From positions 1 through 46,666 of IMG/VR virus record IMGVR_UViG_3300045049_000126: a stretch of DNA of 46,666 bases. One strand, 5' to 3'. A model generated the notes under the pieces. The model saw only the letters and a program-made list of their open reading frames with translations. It was not told the DNA's origin and ran no database searches. Numbering within the stretch: the first letter of the stretch is position 1; each line of letters begins with the position of its first letter. The translations under genes were made by a program, and so were the position numbers. This document shows, piece after piece, positions 21,459-30,258 of the stretch. Source of the stretch: a virus.

Positions 21459-21534
21459 TTGCGACGGTGAGATTTGAACTCACGTTCTCAGGATCATGAG
21501 TCCTGCGGGGGAAACCTGACTCCCCTACGCCGCA
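21459..21534 (-). tRNA. tRNA with anticodon CAT (Met or Ile2)
   Basis: 76 nt, minus strand. Acceptor TGCGGCG/CGTCGCA (one G-U), D stem GGGG/CCCC, perfect anticodon stem CAGGA/TCCTG with loop CTCATGA, T stem GTGAG/CTCAC with loop TTCAAAT, discriminator A. All arms are intact. Anticodon CAT could be Met or, if lysidine-modified, Ile. It is separated from the tRNA-Lys-like gene by one base. Confidence 0.88.
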
Positions 21535-21540
21535 ATGTTG

Positions 21541-21569
21541 AGTATAACATATGTATCAATAAATGTCAT
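21541..21569 (-). promoter_or_regulatory. Candidate tRNA-cluster promoter overlapped by a palindrome copy
   Basis: Minus strand ATGACA (21569-21564), 17 nt, TATACT (21546-21541). The -35 lies within TGTCATGGCA (21564-21573), a one-mismatch copy of the palindrome. Confidence 0.5.
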
Positions 21570-21580
21570 GGCAAAAATGC

Positions 21581-21609
21581 TTGCATATCTTGCATTGCTG
21601 TGCTATAGT
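21581..21609 (+). promoter_or_regulatory. Late-operon promoter
   Basis: TTGCAT (21581-21586), 17 nt, TATAGT (21604-21609), with a TGC extended -10. It is the only clear promoter before the 21-kb structural operon. Confidence 0.65.
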
Positions 21610-21614
21610 TTATC

Positions 21615-21626
21615 TTGTACGTACAA
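21615..21626. promoter_or_regulatory. Palindrome TTGTACGTACAA at the late transcript start
   Basis: Perfect 12-bp palindrome centred a few bases after the -10 box, at the expected +1 position: a candidate operator for late genes. Confidence 0.5.
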
Positions 21627-21648
21627 CATGATGTCATGGTGAAAATAA

Positions 21649-23196
21649 GTGAGCTTAAAACAGAGGATTGACGCATTTCTACATCCTGAGCGAGTTAAAA
21701 TCAATCCAGCGTATTCTGGATTGATTCAGTATAGTGACCAACCGAAAGCGGTTACTATGCCAAAAAACTACAAAGCATACGCGAAAGAAGGATATAGAGG
21801 CAACGATACAGCATTCAAGTGTATTAGTTATATCGCTCGTAACGGCTCCGCTATCCCCCCTGTCCTCTACACTGATCATACAAAACAGAAGAAAATTGAG
21901 AAACATCCTCTGCTTGACAAGCTTGATAAGCCGAACTCCGAACAGTCTGGAGTAGCCTATAGAGAGGCTGCACTAGCCTATAAGCTCCTGAGTGGTAACT
22001 CCTATCAGTACGCAATCAGAAAAGGCAAGATAGGCGCTCCTGATGAACTATGGGTACTCCGTCCTGACCTCGTTTCAATCATGCCATCGAAAACGCGCGG
22101 TATCGTTGGCTATGAATACGAATATTTCGAGACTCCTATTCCTCCTGAGAATATTGGACACACAAAATACTGGAATCCTGACAACGATCTTTACGGCTTA
22201 TCTCCGATCGAGGTAGGCGCTGTGCTTATTGATCAACAGAAAGCCGCTAAGTTGTGGAATCTCGCTCTCCTGCAAAATAGCGCGCGTCCTCCTGGCGCGT
22301 GGACTGTTCCCACAGCCTTATCAAAAAACGATAGAGAGAGACTAGAGGGGCGATTAAAAGAGAAGTTACAAGGCTATCGTAATGCTGGTACTCCTCCGGT
22401 GTTAGACGCGGGTTTGAAGTGGGAATCTATGGGCCTTCCTCCGGCCCAACTCGACTATCTGACAGGCATGCAGTACAACGCAGCGATGATAGCCAACTTA
22501 TTTAACATTCCACCTCAGATTATAGGCGATAACTCCGCAACAACTTATAACAACATGCAGCAAGCAAAAGCAGCATCATACACTGAGGCAATATTTCCAG
22601 AATTAGACGATCTATACGCTATGTGGAATGTATGGCTTGTTCCTATGTATCCAGATTTATCAGGAGCATATTTGTACTATGATAAAGAAAGTGTAGAAGT
22701 AGTACAACAGATGATACAGGAACAAAAAGACGCACAAATACAACGCGCTACGGACCTATGGAATAGCGGACAATGCACACTTAACGAAGCGCGCGTACTG
22801 TCTGGACTGCCAGAAGTCGAGTATGGAGATCTTTACAAGTTCGGTGATGTGCTCGTACCTGCGGAAAGTATGAAGATTTACGCATTACAGAGCTTGGCAG
22901 AGCCAGCCGCGCCACCTCTACCAATTAACGAACCGCTAAGCATTCAGCAGAGTCAGGACAACAACAACGAGCAGGAGGAGCAAGCGCAAGCGGAGAAGAA
23001 AGCACTTGAAATCCTCGCGTTGGCAGCTCTCGATAATGATGATAAAGAAGCTTTCAATACTGCAATGCAAGGATTAGGACTGTTTAAGGAGTACGAGCGT
23101 CCTACCATTGTGGATAGTGTTCATGACGAGCGGACAAGTAGACAGAAGGATTACAGCGATTTCAAACGGAGATTAGAAAATGCTCTTACAGCATAA
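21649..23196 (+). CDS. HK97-family portal protein
   Basis: 515-residue portal, the dodecameric ring through which DNA enters the capsid. Typical segments: GNDTAFKCISYIARNGSAIP, HPLLDKLDKPN, GNSYQYAIRK, LWVLRPDLVSI, YWNPDNDLYGLSPIEV, and LTGMQYNAAMIANLFNIPPQII followed by GDNSATTYNNMQQ. It starts at GTG 21649, since a stop codon sits directly upstream in frame; no strong ribosome site is visible, so initiation may be weak or leader-dependent. It is the first gene of the late operon and overlaps the prohead protease gene by 17 bases. Confidence 0.93.
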   Translation: MSLKQRIDAFLHPERVKINPAYSGLIQYSDQPKAVTMPKNYKAYAKEGYRGNDTAFKCISYIARNGSAIPPVLYTDHTKQKKIEKHPLLDKLDKPNSEQSGVAYREAALAYKLLSGNSYQYAIRKGKIGAPDELWVLRPDLVSIMPSKTRGIVGYEYEYFETPIPPENIGHTKYWNPDNDLYGLSPIEVGAVLIDQQKAAKLWNLALLQNSARPPGAWTVPTALSKNDRERLEGRLKEKLQGYRNAGTPPVLDAGLKWESMGLPPAQLDYLTGMQYNAAMIANLFNIPPQIIGDNSATTYNNMQQAKAASYTEAIFPELDDLYAMWNVWLVPMYPDLSGAYLYYDKESVEVVQQMIQEQKDAQIQRATDLWNSGQCTLNEARVLSGLPEVEYGDLYKFGDVLVPAESMKIYALQSLAEPAAPPLPINEPLSIQQSQDNNNEQEEQAQAEKKALEILALAALDNDDKEAFNTAMQGLGLFKEYERPTIVDSVHDERTSRQKDYSDFKRRLENALTA

Positions 23197-24769
23197 AAAC
23201 GTTACATTCAGCGTTAAGGCTATTGACGATGAACAGGGATTAATAGAGGCATATGGAAGCGTCTTCAATGTGAATGATGAGGGAGACGACATCGTTAGGC
23301 CAGGAGCATTTAAACGCACTATCCAGAATAGCAAGGCACGTGTACAGGCCGGGAAAGCTAAATTTCTGGCTGCTATGTTATGGCAGCACGACGCTAACCA
23401 ACCTATAGGCGGCTGGTACGACTTGCGCGAAGACTCACACGGTCTACTCTGCAAGGGAAAGATCATTCTGACCACGCAGTTAGGACGCGATGTATACGAG
23501 CTAATCAAGGCTGGCGTTATCGATCAATTCAGTATTGGCTATGACATCATGAGTGGTGGAGCACACTATGATAGTAAAACAGGCTATAGAGAACTAACAG
23601 AATTACGATTATGGGAGATTAGTCCGGTTACTTTCGCTATGAATCAGGAAGCGTTACTAATAGGTGTAAAAGCGATGGAATACAAATCTGTTTGTGGGAA
23701 CACATCCGGGCCTATCGGACCTCGTGAGGAAAAATGGGACGGAGCAGCCGCTAAACGCTGGATATGGAGTCAAGCGACTGATAGCGATGGTAACGTCAAG
23801 TCAGAAGTCGCACGAAAGTATTTTATGCGGATAGACGGAGATCCTAGCGAGAAAGGATCATATAGTTATCCTTTCTGGACAAATGGTCATATCTCCGTAG
23901 GTGGCGTCAAGGCTGTCGCTAATGCACTAAGCGGAGCGAGAAACGCTGATCCGGACGGAGACTCCGCAGGTATGAGACGCAAAGTTGAACATTTATACTC
24001 ACGCATCAATTCAAAGTATCCCGATGCTACTCCGCTTACTCCTCCCTGGAAATCTGACGACGGTAAATCTGTCATGACAGAAATTCAGCATAAGGATTTC
24101 AACGATCATTACCGTCAAGAGGCTATAGAAGACTGGCTTTACTACGAATTTAATAACCTTGTCTGCGCGCTCAAATATAGCTTGATTGATGCTTTCCTCG
24201 TAGATGATCAGCCAGAAGAAGACATTATTACAACGATCCTGCATGACGGAGACACCAACAAACAAGGATTTATCAGCGCTCTCGAATCCTGGGTAGCGCG
24301 CGGTGTCCAGTTGGATGCATCTTCCTATTTGCAGGAGACATTAGAAGCGCATGGTATTACAGGCACGTCTAACGCTGGATACTATGCCATGAGCAGAGGT
24401 ATCGAAATGGAAACAAAAGCCGGACGTGCTATCAGCGCGGCAAACATGAGCAAAGTACAGGCCCACATAGACAATATGAAAGCTATGGCTCAAAAAGCTA
24501 TGGACATGTCCGCAGCTCATCATAAAGCTATGCAGGAGCATCATAAATCAATGAGCGCCGCAGCCGATGACCTTGCAACTGTTCTGCAAGGTAGTGAAGC
24601 GGCCTATGGGACCGATTCAGGTACACCGGAGGATGGACAGCAAGAGGGTAAATCAGCCACCCCGTACGCTAGTACACGTGGTTCGTCTGCGCACTCGTCT
24701 AGCGACACTGCGCCGAACGAAGAAGAAATAGCCGCAGCGTTGGCACAACTCCGGGCTTTACGTAGTTAA
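23180..24769 (+). CDS. HK97-family prohead protease with large C-terminal extension
   Basis: 529-residue protein. Residues 1-165 are the S78-type serine protease that matures the capsid: GSVFNVNDEGDDIVRPGAF, catalytic His70 in LWQHD, Ser118 in FSIGY, and LWEISPV after it. A second module (~185-285) has the pattern found behind many phage proteases: WDGAAAKRWI, then KYFMRIDGDPSEKGSYSYPF, then GHISVGGVKAVANAL. The remaining ~240 residues, including a His/Met/Ala-rich helix (MKAMAQKAMDMSAAHHKAM), may act as scaffold, replacing a separate scaffold gene, which is absent. A palindrome copy lies inside at 24070-24079. Confidence 0.9.
   Translation: MLLQHKNVTFSVKAIDDEQGLIEAYGSVFNVNDEGDDIVRPGAFKRTIQNSKARVQAGKAKFLAAMLWQHDANQPIGGWYDLREDSHGLLCKGKIILTTQLGRDVYELIKAGVIDQFSIGYDIMSGGAHYDSKTGYRELTELRLWEISPVTFAMNQEALLIGVKAMEYKSVCGNTSGPIGPREEKWDGAAAKRWIWSQATDSDGNVKSEVARKYFMRIDGDPSEKGSYSYPFWTNGHISVGGVKAVANALSGARNADPDGDSAGMRRKVEHLYSRINSKYPDATPLTPPWKSDDGKSVMTEIQHKDFNDHYRQEAIEDWLYYEFNNLVCALKYSLIDAFLVDDQPEEDIITTILHDGDTNKQGFISALESWVARGVQLDASSYLQETLEAHGITGTSNAGYYAMSRGIEMETKAGRAISAANMSKVQAHIDNMKAMAQKAMDMSAAHHKAMQEHHKSMSAAADDLATVLQGSEAAYGTDSGTPEDGQQEGKSATPYASTRGSSAHSSSDTAPNEEEIAAALAQLRALRS
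24070..24079. promoter_or_regulatory. TGTCATGACA palindrome inside the protease gene
   Basis: Exact copy in coding sequence, read as Val-Met-Thr. Confidence 0.4.
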
Positions 24770-24799
24770 TTACTTGTATTAACAAGAGGATATCAGAAC

Positions 24800-26077
24800 A
24801 TGCCAACTTTAACGGATATCATCAACGAGGTAAATACCTTGACTCATGACCTCCGTTCACGTGTCGAGGACATTGATCGTGAACAAAAACGCATGAGAGA
24901 GGATTTGACCTCGAAAACTGGCGCGATGCCTGCGGAATACAAAAGCGCGATTGACAAGCTCAACGAGCAAATCAACACGCTTACCGACCGCGTAGAGGCT
25001 GCGCGCGTAGAGGCTGCGCGTCCTCCAATGGCACAGGAGAAAAAAGACTCCGCAGCCAGGAGAGCATTCTTGAAAGCAATGCGCAAAAAAGGCGATTTGT
25101 CTCTGCTGACTTCAGAAGAGAAATCGCATATTGTCTATGATTATATGCCTCAAGAATCAAAAGCTCTCTTCGCTGGAGACGCCACTACTGGTGGCTTCTT
25201 CGCTAGTGTCGATTTCATGGATGAGCTTCTCGCCTATCGCTTGCTCATCTCTCCAATGAGAAAGATTTGCAGGATTCAGAAAACGTCAGGCGAAAAAGTC
25301 CAGATGCCTAGCTTGCAAAACGACACTAACGCTTATTGGGCGACTGAGCAAGCATCTTTCAACAACTCCAATGATCCAACGCTCGGAATGATCAACATTC
25401 CTGTCCACGAGTTGAGAGGTCTGTTGAAAATCTCTCAGCAGAACTTAGAGGACTCGCTCTTTAATCTGGAGGACTTCATTCGAGAGCGTTTGACCATGAA
25501 ATTCGCGCAGACGGAAGGGACCGCATTTATTAACGGATCGGGCAACGGACAACCGCGAGGTCTGCTTTCCTACAACATCAAAGCAAGTGCGTCCTACACA
25601 GGTGGTAGCGCTGGTAAAAACAACGTCATCGATGCTATACCGTACGTTGCGAGTGGTCAGGCTAGCACCATCACAGCCGACAGCGTGTTGAACGTCTTTA
25701 TGGATCTTAAATCTGCGTATGCACCTATGGCAACGTGGATTTTTACACGCGCGACTTTGAATCAGATCCGCTTGTTTAAGGACTCTCAGCAGCGTCCACT
25801 CTGGCAACCGTTCGCAGCCGGTAATCTTCCTGCTACCATCTACGACCGACCTTATGTTGAAATGCCTGATATGCCGGAAATCGCAGCGAACGCGTATCCT
25901 ATTGCGGTCGGTGACTTCTCCAATTACATGATTGTTGATCGAATTACGCTCAACATTCAGCAGCTCAACGAATTGTTTGCTGTTCAAGGATTGGTCGGTT
26001 ACATAGCTCGTATGCGCTTAGGTGGTGATGTACTTCTTCCTGAATCTTTCCGACTCCTGAAAGTCGCCACGAGCTAA
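24800..26077 (+). CDS. HK97-fold major capsid protein
   Basis: 425-residue capsid subunit. Residues 1-75 form a charged coiled coil, the delta (scaffold-like) domain removed by the protease (VNTLTHDLRSRVEDIDREQK...). The HK97 fold follows from about residue 120 (ATTGGFFASVDFMDELLAYR, LKISQQNLEDSLFNLEDFI, TAFINGSGNGQPRGLL, WIFTRATLNQIRLFKD, YPIAVGDFSNYMIVDR). AGAGGA precedes ATG. Two palindrome copies lie in the gap downstream. Confidence 0.95.
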   Translation: MPTLTDIINEVNTLTHDLRSRVEDIDREQKRMREDLTSKTGAMPAEYKSAIDKLNEQINTLTDRVEAARVEAARPPMAQEKKDSAARRAFLKAMRKKGDLSLLTSEEKSHIVYDYMPQESKALFAGDATTGGFFASVDFMDELLAYRLLISPMRKICRIQKTSGEKVQMPSLQNDTNAYWATEQASFNNSNDPTLGMINIPVHELRGLLKISQQNLEDSLFNLEDFIRERLTMKFAQTEGTAFINGSGNGQPRGLLSYNIKASASYTGGSAGKNNVIDAIPYVASGQASTITADSVLNVFMDLKSAYAPMATWIFTRATLNQIRLFKDSQQRPLWQPFAAGNLPATIYDRPYVEMPDMPEIAANAYPIAVGDFSNYMIVDRITLNIQQLNELFAVQGLVGYIARMRLGGDVLLPESFRLLKVATS

Positions 26078-26095
26078 AAACATCTAACACATTTC

Positions 26096-26128
26096 TGTCA
26101 TGACATAAATTTAATTATTGTCATGACA
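26096..26128. repeat. Paired TGTCATGACA palindromes, 23 bp apart
   Basis: Two exact copies (26096-26105, 26119-26128) with a 13-bp AT-rich spacer, between capsid and the next gene. As RNA the pair can form a 10-bp hairpin. The same spacing recurs at 37001-37033. Confidence 0.7.
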
Positions 26129-26148
26129 ATAAAGGAGATAGATAGACT

Positions 26149-26598
26149 ATGAGGGACAATGTATCAAAGCTCGGAACCTGCTACACAGGTTTGGGAGCTT
26201 TGCCAGTGTTCAAGACTACGCAGACAAGCGCTAGTGTTGATTTAGCGCCTTATAACGCTGCTACTGTTTATATTGTTGCTGGCACGTGGACGGACGGAAC
26301 GCACACTTTTCAGATCCAGGAATCCAGTGATAACAGCACCTTTACCGCTGTCAATTCTACCGACCTTGTCGCGTGGTCTGCTACGAGTGCAACAAATTTC
26401 TATCCAGCGAAACAAGGTAACGCGCAGCCTACCGCGATTTCTAGCGCAGCAACCGCTGTTAATCAGCGTATCGGCTATATTGGCGGCATGCGATACTTAC
26501 GCGTGGTAACGACCGTTACAGGCTCTCCTGTCACTGGCGCGGCCTATGATGTGTTTATCATTACTGGCGAACCTCGCGTACTGCCAGCTAGTGTATAA
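26149..26598 (+). CDS. Putative capsid decoration or head protein
   Basis: 149-residue, beta-rich, Thr/Ala/Val-rich protein with GTWTDGTHTFQIQESSDNST and RIGYIGGMRYLRVVTTVTG, a pattern common in small virion proteins encoded right after the major capsid gene. The position supports decoration protein, and the sequence is consistent with a beta sandwich. The ribosome site AAGGAGATAG follows the palindrome pair. Confidence 0.6.
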   Translation: MRDNVSKLGTCYTGLGALPVFKTTQTSASVDLAPYNAATVYIVAGTWTDGTHTFQIQESSDNSTFTAVNSTDLVAWSATSATNFYPAKQGNAQPTAISSAATAVNQRIGYIGGMRYLRVVTTVTGSPVTGAAYDVFIITGEPRVLPASV

Positions 26599-26618
26599 GG
26601 ACAACGAGAGGATAGTAC

Positions 26619-27257
26619 ATGAGTAGCGCGTTTAAAGTGATCACTCCAGTCTCGACAGAGCCAATAGCGTTAGCAGACGCTAAAGCTTACTTGCGTGTGG
26701 ACTTCACCGACGAAGACACGCTAATAAGCGAGATAATCACGCGTGCGCGCTCCTATATCGAGACAGTGACTCATAGAGCGTTAGCTACTCAGACTATCCA
26801 ATGTATATACACTATTGAGCGTCCTACAGGTGGCGAACTTTCTGGACCTGTTAACGAAGGTCCTAACTGGTATCAATATCAGGAGCAGCTAGGCGCTAAT
26901 CCTTTTGGTGCAGCTCAATTCTACTTCGATCTACCAATGCCGCCATATCAGGATGGTCAGACTCCGACAGTAGAAACACGTACAACAGTATTCGACGCAT
27001 GGACAACCTTTACAAACGGATTGTACACAATAGACGACGTGCAAGAACCTGCGCGAATCTACTTTCAAGATCCTGTTACCGCGAATCAATGGCGATTTAC
27101 TTATGTAGCAGGATATAACGTTTCATATCCCATTCCACCTGATTTATTACAACCAATGTATGAGCTTATTAGCTATTGGTACAACTATCGAGAAGCGCCA
27201 GCGTTACCACATGCTTTAATGGATAAGTTGCTAGCGAAGAAAGTTGATTGGATATGA
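26619..27257 (+). CDS. Head-tail connector (gp6-like adaptor)
   Basis: 212-residue protein starting with the typical connector pattern: EPIALADAKAYLRVDFTDED, then LISEIITRARSYIETVTHRA. A beta-rich central insertion follows, and FTYVAGYNVSYPIPPDLLQPMYELISYWYN closes the fold. It would sit below the portal. It ends by ATGA overlap with the next gene. Confidence 0.85.
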   Translation: MSSAFKVITPVSTEPIALADAKAYLRVDFTDEDTLISEIITRARSYIETVTHRALATQTIQCIYTIERPTGGELSGPVNEGPNWYQYQEQLGANPFGAAQFYFDLPMPPYQDGQTPTVETRTTVFDAWTTFTNGLYTIDDVQEPARIYFQDPVTANQWRFTYVAGYNVSYPIPPDLLQPMYELISYWYNYREAPALPHALMDKLLAKKVDWI

Positions 27258-27661
27258 GCGGAACAATTAACGTACTGAATACAGCAGGTACTATAGTTGG
27301 TTCCGGTCCTTTTAACCGACGAATTACCATTCAACAGTTAGTACATACAGGTCAAAAGGATGGTATCGGAGGAGAAAACAAGGACTATCAAGATCTAATC
27401 ACGACTTGGGCGCATATAGAGCCGTACATGCGACCTAGCTCAGCGGCAGCGATGGAAGCGTTTAGGGATGATCAGATGTACGCTACACGCTATATCCTGA
27501 TACTGATACGTTACCGTCCTACGCTCAATATCGCTCCTGGAATGCAAGTTTTGTACGGAGTGCAAAAGTATAGAATTCGTCAAGTAGACGTGCCAGCAGA
27601 AGCGCGTACCACTATTACGCTACTTTGCGAGGAATTACAAGCACAAGGATCGTTACATTAA
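27254..27661 (+). CDS. Head-closure (stopper) protein
   Basis: 135-residue protein of the SPP1 gp16/HK97 joining type: FNRRITIQQLVHTGQKDGIG, then TTWAHIEPYMR, then YATRYILILIRYRPTLNI, and VLYGVQKYRIRQVDVPAE near the end. Start 27254 overlaps the upstream stop; its own stop overlaps the next ATG (TAATG). Confidence 0.8.
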   Translation: MSGTINVLNTAGTIVGSGPFNRRITIQQLVHTGQKDGIGGENKDYQDLITTWAHIEPYMRPSSAAAMEAFRDDQMYATRYILILIRYRPTLNIAPGMQVLYGVQKYRIRQVDVPAEARTTITLLCEELQAQGSLH

Positions 27662-28086
27662 TGCCAATTACAACGCCACATACAGCGATACCGGACTTGC
27701 AAACGCAAGTGTACAACACACTTATAGCGAATAGCACATTTATGAGTCTTGTTACTGGATTATTCGATCCAGCACCAGAAGGTCAGGCATTCCCGTATGT
27801 GACATTCGGAGAGCATATAGAGCGTAATTGGTATAAGTTACAGAAAACAGATAAACAAGTACGTTTCATGTTTCATGTCTGGAGTCAACAGAATGGATAT
27901 CTGGAAGCGTACAACATTGTGGATACGATAACGGGCATTGTAGAAACTTTTACATTTACGTTAACGCATTTCGATCAAGTACCGAACGGCTTTCTATTCG
28001 AGGAAACTGTGAAGCAGCCATCACCGGATGGAGGTATTACCAGACACTTGACCGCTACGTACAACGTCTATTTGAGCGCTAAGTAA
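27661..28086 (+). CDS. Tail completion/terminator protein (DUF3168-like)
   Basis: 141-residue protein with LQTQVYNTLIANSTFMSLVT, PYVTFGEHIERNW and VRFMFHVWSQQNGYLEAYNI, matching DUF3168 tail terminator proteins that cap the tail tube and join it to the head. The start at 27661 shares an A with the previous stop codon. Confidence 0.75.
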   Translation: MPITTPHTAIPDLQTQVYNTLIANSTFMSLVTGLFDPAPEGQAFPYVTFGEHIERNWYKLQKTDKQVRFMFHVWSQQNGYLEAYNIVDTITGIVETFTFTLTHFDQVPNGFLFEETVKQPSPDGGITRHLTATYNVYLSAK

Positions 28087-28094
28087 GGATTTAC

Positions 28095-28104
28095 TGTCAT
28101 GACA
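28095..28104. promoter_or_regulatory. TGTCATGACA palindrome on a start codon
   Basis: Exact copy, supplying the ATG of the 28099 gene. Confidence 0.55.
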
Positions 28105-28299
28105 GGAGAGCAAGAACAGGATTTAACCGACAAAATGACACGGATAGGCTATCCAGCCTATGACGTGCTACCTGGAGAAGAAGACGTGTTAATGCTGCAT
28201 GTACAGGAGCATCTTATCGGCGGCGCTCTGTACGCTCTGTCTCTACCTGATGAGCAATTAAAAGCGCTCGTTGACGAGACAGTAAATCAAGGACAGTAA
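28099..28299 (+). CDS. Hypothetical 66-residue protein
   Basis: Acidic, helical, unknown (EEDVLMLHVQEHLIGGALYA). It begins Met-Thr from a palindrome copy, and its stop codon shares one base with the next gene's start (TAATG). It lies within the neck gene cluster, so it may be a small virion or assembly factor. Confidence 0.5.
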   Translation: MTGEQEQDLTDKMTRIGYPAYDVLPGEEDVLMLHVQEHLIGGALYALSLPDEQLKALVDETVNQGQ

Positions 28300-28700
28300 T
28301 GGGAGCGACGATCCGCGTAATTGTCGATGCGCAGCAAGCGCTAGAGAGTCTGGATAAAGCTAGTACGAAGATACCTGAAAATCTGAAGAGGCAACTAGGC
28401 AAGCTAGCAGACGACAGTAAAAAAGCATGGCAAGAAGGAACGCCAGAAGGGAAGACAAAACGACTACGCGGAGGAGAAGAAGCGGAAGTAACAGATTTAT
28501 CTATAAATTTTATAAATGAGGTTTATTACTATAAATTTGTGGATGACGGGCATTACACTCCGCGCGGCTGGCATACAAAACATGGATACAGACCAGCAAA
28601 AAGACGTTCTTTCGTTGAAGGTCGGGAAATGACGAAGAAAGCGACGGAGTTTATAGAAGGTCATGCAGATCCGTACCTTTCCGACATTTTAGATTTTTAG
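28299..28700 (+). CDS. HK97 gp10-like neck/tail completion protein
   Basis: 133-residue protein: a charged N-terminal helix region (ALESLDKASTKIPENLKRQL), then a compact domain with YYYKFVDDGHYTPRGWHT and RSFVEGREMTKKATEFI, the hallmark end of HK97 gp10-type proteins (aromatic-G-x-R-P near the C terminus). Gene order relative to the DUF3168-like gene is swapped compared with many phages. Confidence 0.72.
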   Translation: MGATIRVIVDAQQALESLDKASTKIPENLKRQLGKLADDSKKAWQEGTPEGKTKRLRGGEEAEVTDLSINFINEVYYYKFVDDGHYTPRGWHTKHGYRPAKRRSFVEGREMTKKATEFIEGHADPYLSDILDF

Positions 28701-28736
28701 TTGTACTGACATCAGTACATAAGGAGATTATCAATC

Positions 28737-29117
28737 ATGGCAGCTTTCGCGGGTATTGGTGCTAGTGCCAGCGCGTCGAGTGTTGTTATTAATGAAGCGT
28801 CAAAATGGACGCTTTCAATGAAAAATGCGACAAAAGACGCTACGCCATTCGGAGCTACAGGAAATTGGGCGGTGAATGTTCCGACTATTAATAGCTGGAC
28901 TGCTAAAATTACCGCTTTTATCGATAGCGCAGACACGGAGCAGGTAACACTGTTCAATGCGCTCGGTACGACTGTACCTATCACGCTCACTGTCGGTAAT
29001 ACACATGCATTTAGCGGTAGTGCGATCCTTAGCGGAATTGATCCGAACGTTGACGCACAAAATGTGGAAACTGTTGATCTGAGCTTCACAGGGACCGGCG
29101 CGGTAACGTACGCATAA
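28737..29117 (+). CDS. Tail tube-like protein 1
   Basis: 126-residue beta-rich protein (NEASKWTLSMKNATKDATPF, then NSWTAKITAFIDSADTEQVT, ending TVDLSFTGTGAVTYA). The strand pattern and SWT motif resemble siphophage major tail proteins. AAGGAG is 12 bases upstream. With the next gene it may form the tail tube and a variant. Confidence 0.6.
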   Translation: MAAFAGIGASASASSVVINEASKWTLSMKNATKDATPFGATGNWAVNVPTINSWTAKITAFIDSADTEQVTLFNALGTTVPITLTVGNTHAFSGSAILSGIDPNVDAQNVETVDLSFTGTGAVTYA

Positions 29118-29141
29118 ATCATATAGAGAGTAGGTGATGTA

Positions 29142-29840
29142 ATGAGCGCAATAGCAGGTATAAACGGTGATGTGTGGTTCTCTACATCACCTAGCACCGC
29201 TCTTTCCTCTGCGGAGACTGCCAACGATAGCGGAGATCATATTCACTACTTTATGAGCAGCCATCAAGCATGGGACTGGACACAACCTATCACGGTTCAA
29301 TGTAGTCCAAACGGATCTACAGGCTGGACTACAGTAACAGATTACGTCTTTTACTATCCAGTAGGTGAAATAGTGTTTAATACTGCTCGTGTCGTTGGTA
29401 CAAATAACTTTGTACAGATCAGTGTAGGACACTATTTCACGCTGACAGCAGCTAGCGGCGCGCATGCCTGGAAAGCTAGCGGAAAAGCTAACGTAAAGGA
29501 TTGCACACAATTTCAAAGTCCAAGCCGATACGCAACATACACAGCCACGACGAAGATGTACACCTTCTCCGTAGACTGCTATTCGCAAGACTTCCGAATC
29601 ATGCAAGAGATGATTCACGGGACAGGACAGACGAACACGAGCGGAGGAATTATCGTCTGTCAATTGTGGTGGGATGAGACAAACGGGAAACGTTGGCAAT
29701 TCTTCGCGTTACCAACACAGGTAGATACGAACGTTGTTGCAAACGATATTGACAAACAAACAATACAGATGACAAACGACGGGCCTGTGTTTGTAGTACT
29801 ATCAAACACATTTAATACTACTAATGTAAAGTTGGCATAA
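29142..29840 (+). CDS. Tail tube-like protein 2 (major tail protein candidate)
   Basis: 232-residue protein with VGTNNFVQISVGHYFTLTAA, then AWKASGKANVKDCTQFQSPS and TKMYTFSVDCYSQDF, a layout seen in larger tail tube subunits. It lies directly upstream of the tail chaperone and tape measure genes, the canonical place of the major tail protein. Which of this and the preceding gene makes the tube is not settled by sequence. Confidence 0.65.
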   Translation: MSAIAGINGDVWFSTSPSTALSSAETANDSGDHIHYFMSSHQAWDWTQPITVQCSPNGSTGWTTVTDYVFYYPVGEIVFNTARVVGTNNFVQISVGHYFTLTAASGAHAWKASGKANVKDCTQFQSPSRYATYTATTKMYTFSVDCYSQDFRIMQEMIHGTGQTNTSGGIIVCQLWWDETNGKRWQFFALPTQVDTNVVANDIDKQTIQMTNDGPVFVVLSNTFNTTNVKLA

Positions 29841-29844
29841 TAAC

Positions 29845-30258
29845 ATGGAAGAGACACAAATTATTGAAAAAGAGGCACAAGATAGCTTTTTCGAGAGTGA
29901 CGACGACGCGGCTTTCCTCAACAATATTCTGAGTAAAAAGCCTGCGGAGAAGCTTGTAGACGTGCCTGAATGGAATACAAAAATCCTGTGTAAGGCGCTC
30001 AACGCTGCGGATAGAATGAAGATTCAACTAGCAGCATTTGATGAGAAGAACAAAACGACCGATTGGCGTAACACATTCCATCTTGTAATGATGTGTGGTT
30101 GTTATAATCCAAAGACTGAGAGGCGCATTTTCAACGAGAAGCACAAGGATATCCTTATGCGACAACAGGACGGCGCGACGATTGAACTCCTCGCGTTTAC
30201 GATCCTGCGCTTGTCTCGCATGGTAGCAGCCGATAGCGATAACGCGAAAAAAAAATAG
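29845..30258 (+). CDS. Tail assembly chaperone, short form (G)
   Basis: 137-residue protein: acidic N terminus (SFFESDDDAAFLNNILS), then VDVPEWNTKILCKALNAADR and helices to KKK, then stop. It matches tail assembly chaperones that keep the tape measure protein soluble. The gene ends in nine A (30247-30255) immediately before TAG, a slippery site for the -1 frameshift that makes the long form. Confidence 0.8.
   Translation: MEETQIIEKEAQDSFFESDDDAAFLNNILSKKPAEKLVDVPEWNTKILCKALNAADRMKIQLAAFDEKNKTTDWRNTFHLVMMCGCYNPKTERRIFNEKHKDILMRQQDGATIELLAFTILRLSRMVAADSDNAKKK

Noticed and set aside
21308-21534. tRNA cluster as the phage attachment site
   Set aside because: It lies about 19 kb from the integrase, and the degraded units are whole tRNA-sized rather than a 3'-end fragment next to int.
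25445-25987. 180-codon leftward frame inside the major capsid gene
   Set aside because: It is an antisense shadow of a firmly identified gene, without ribosome site or family pattern.
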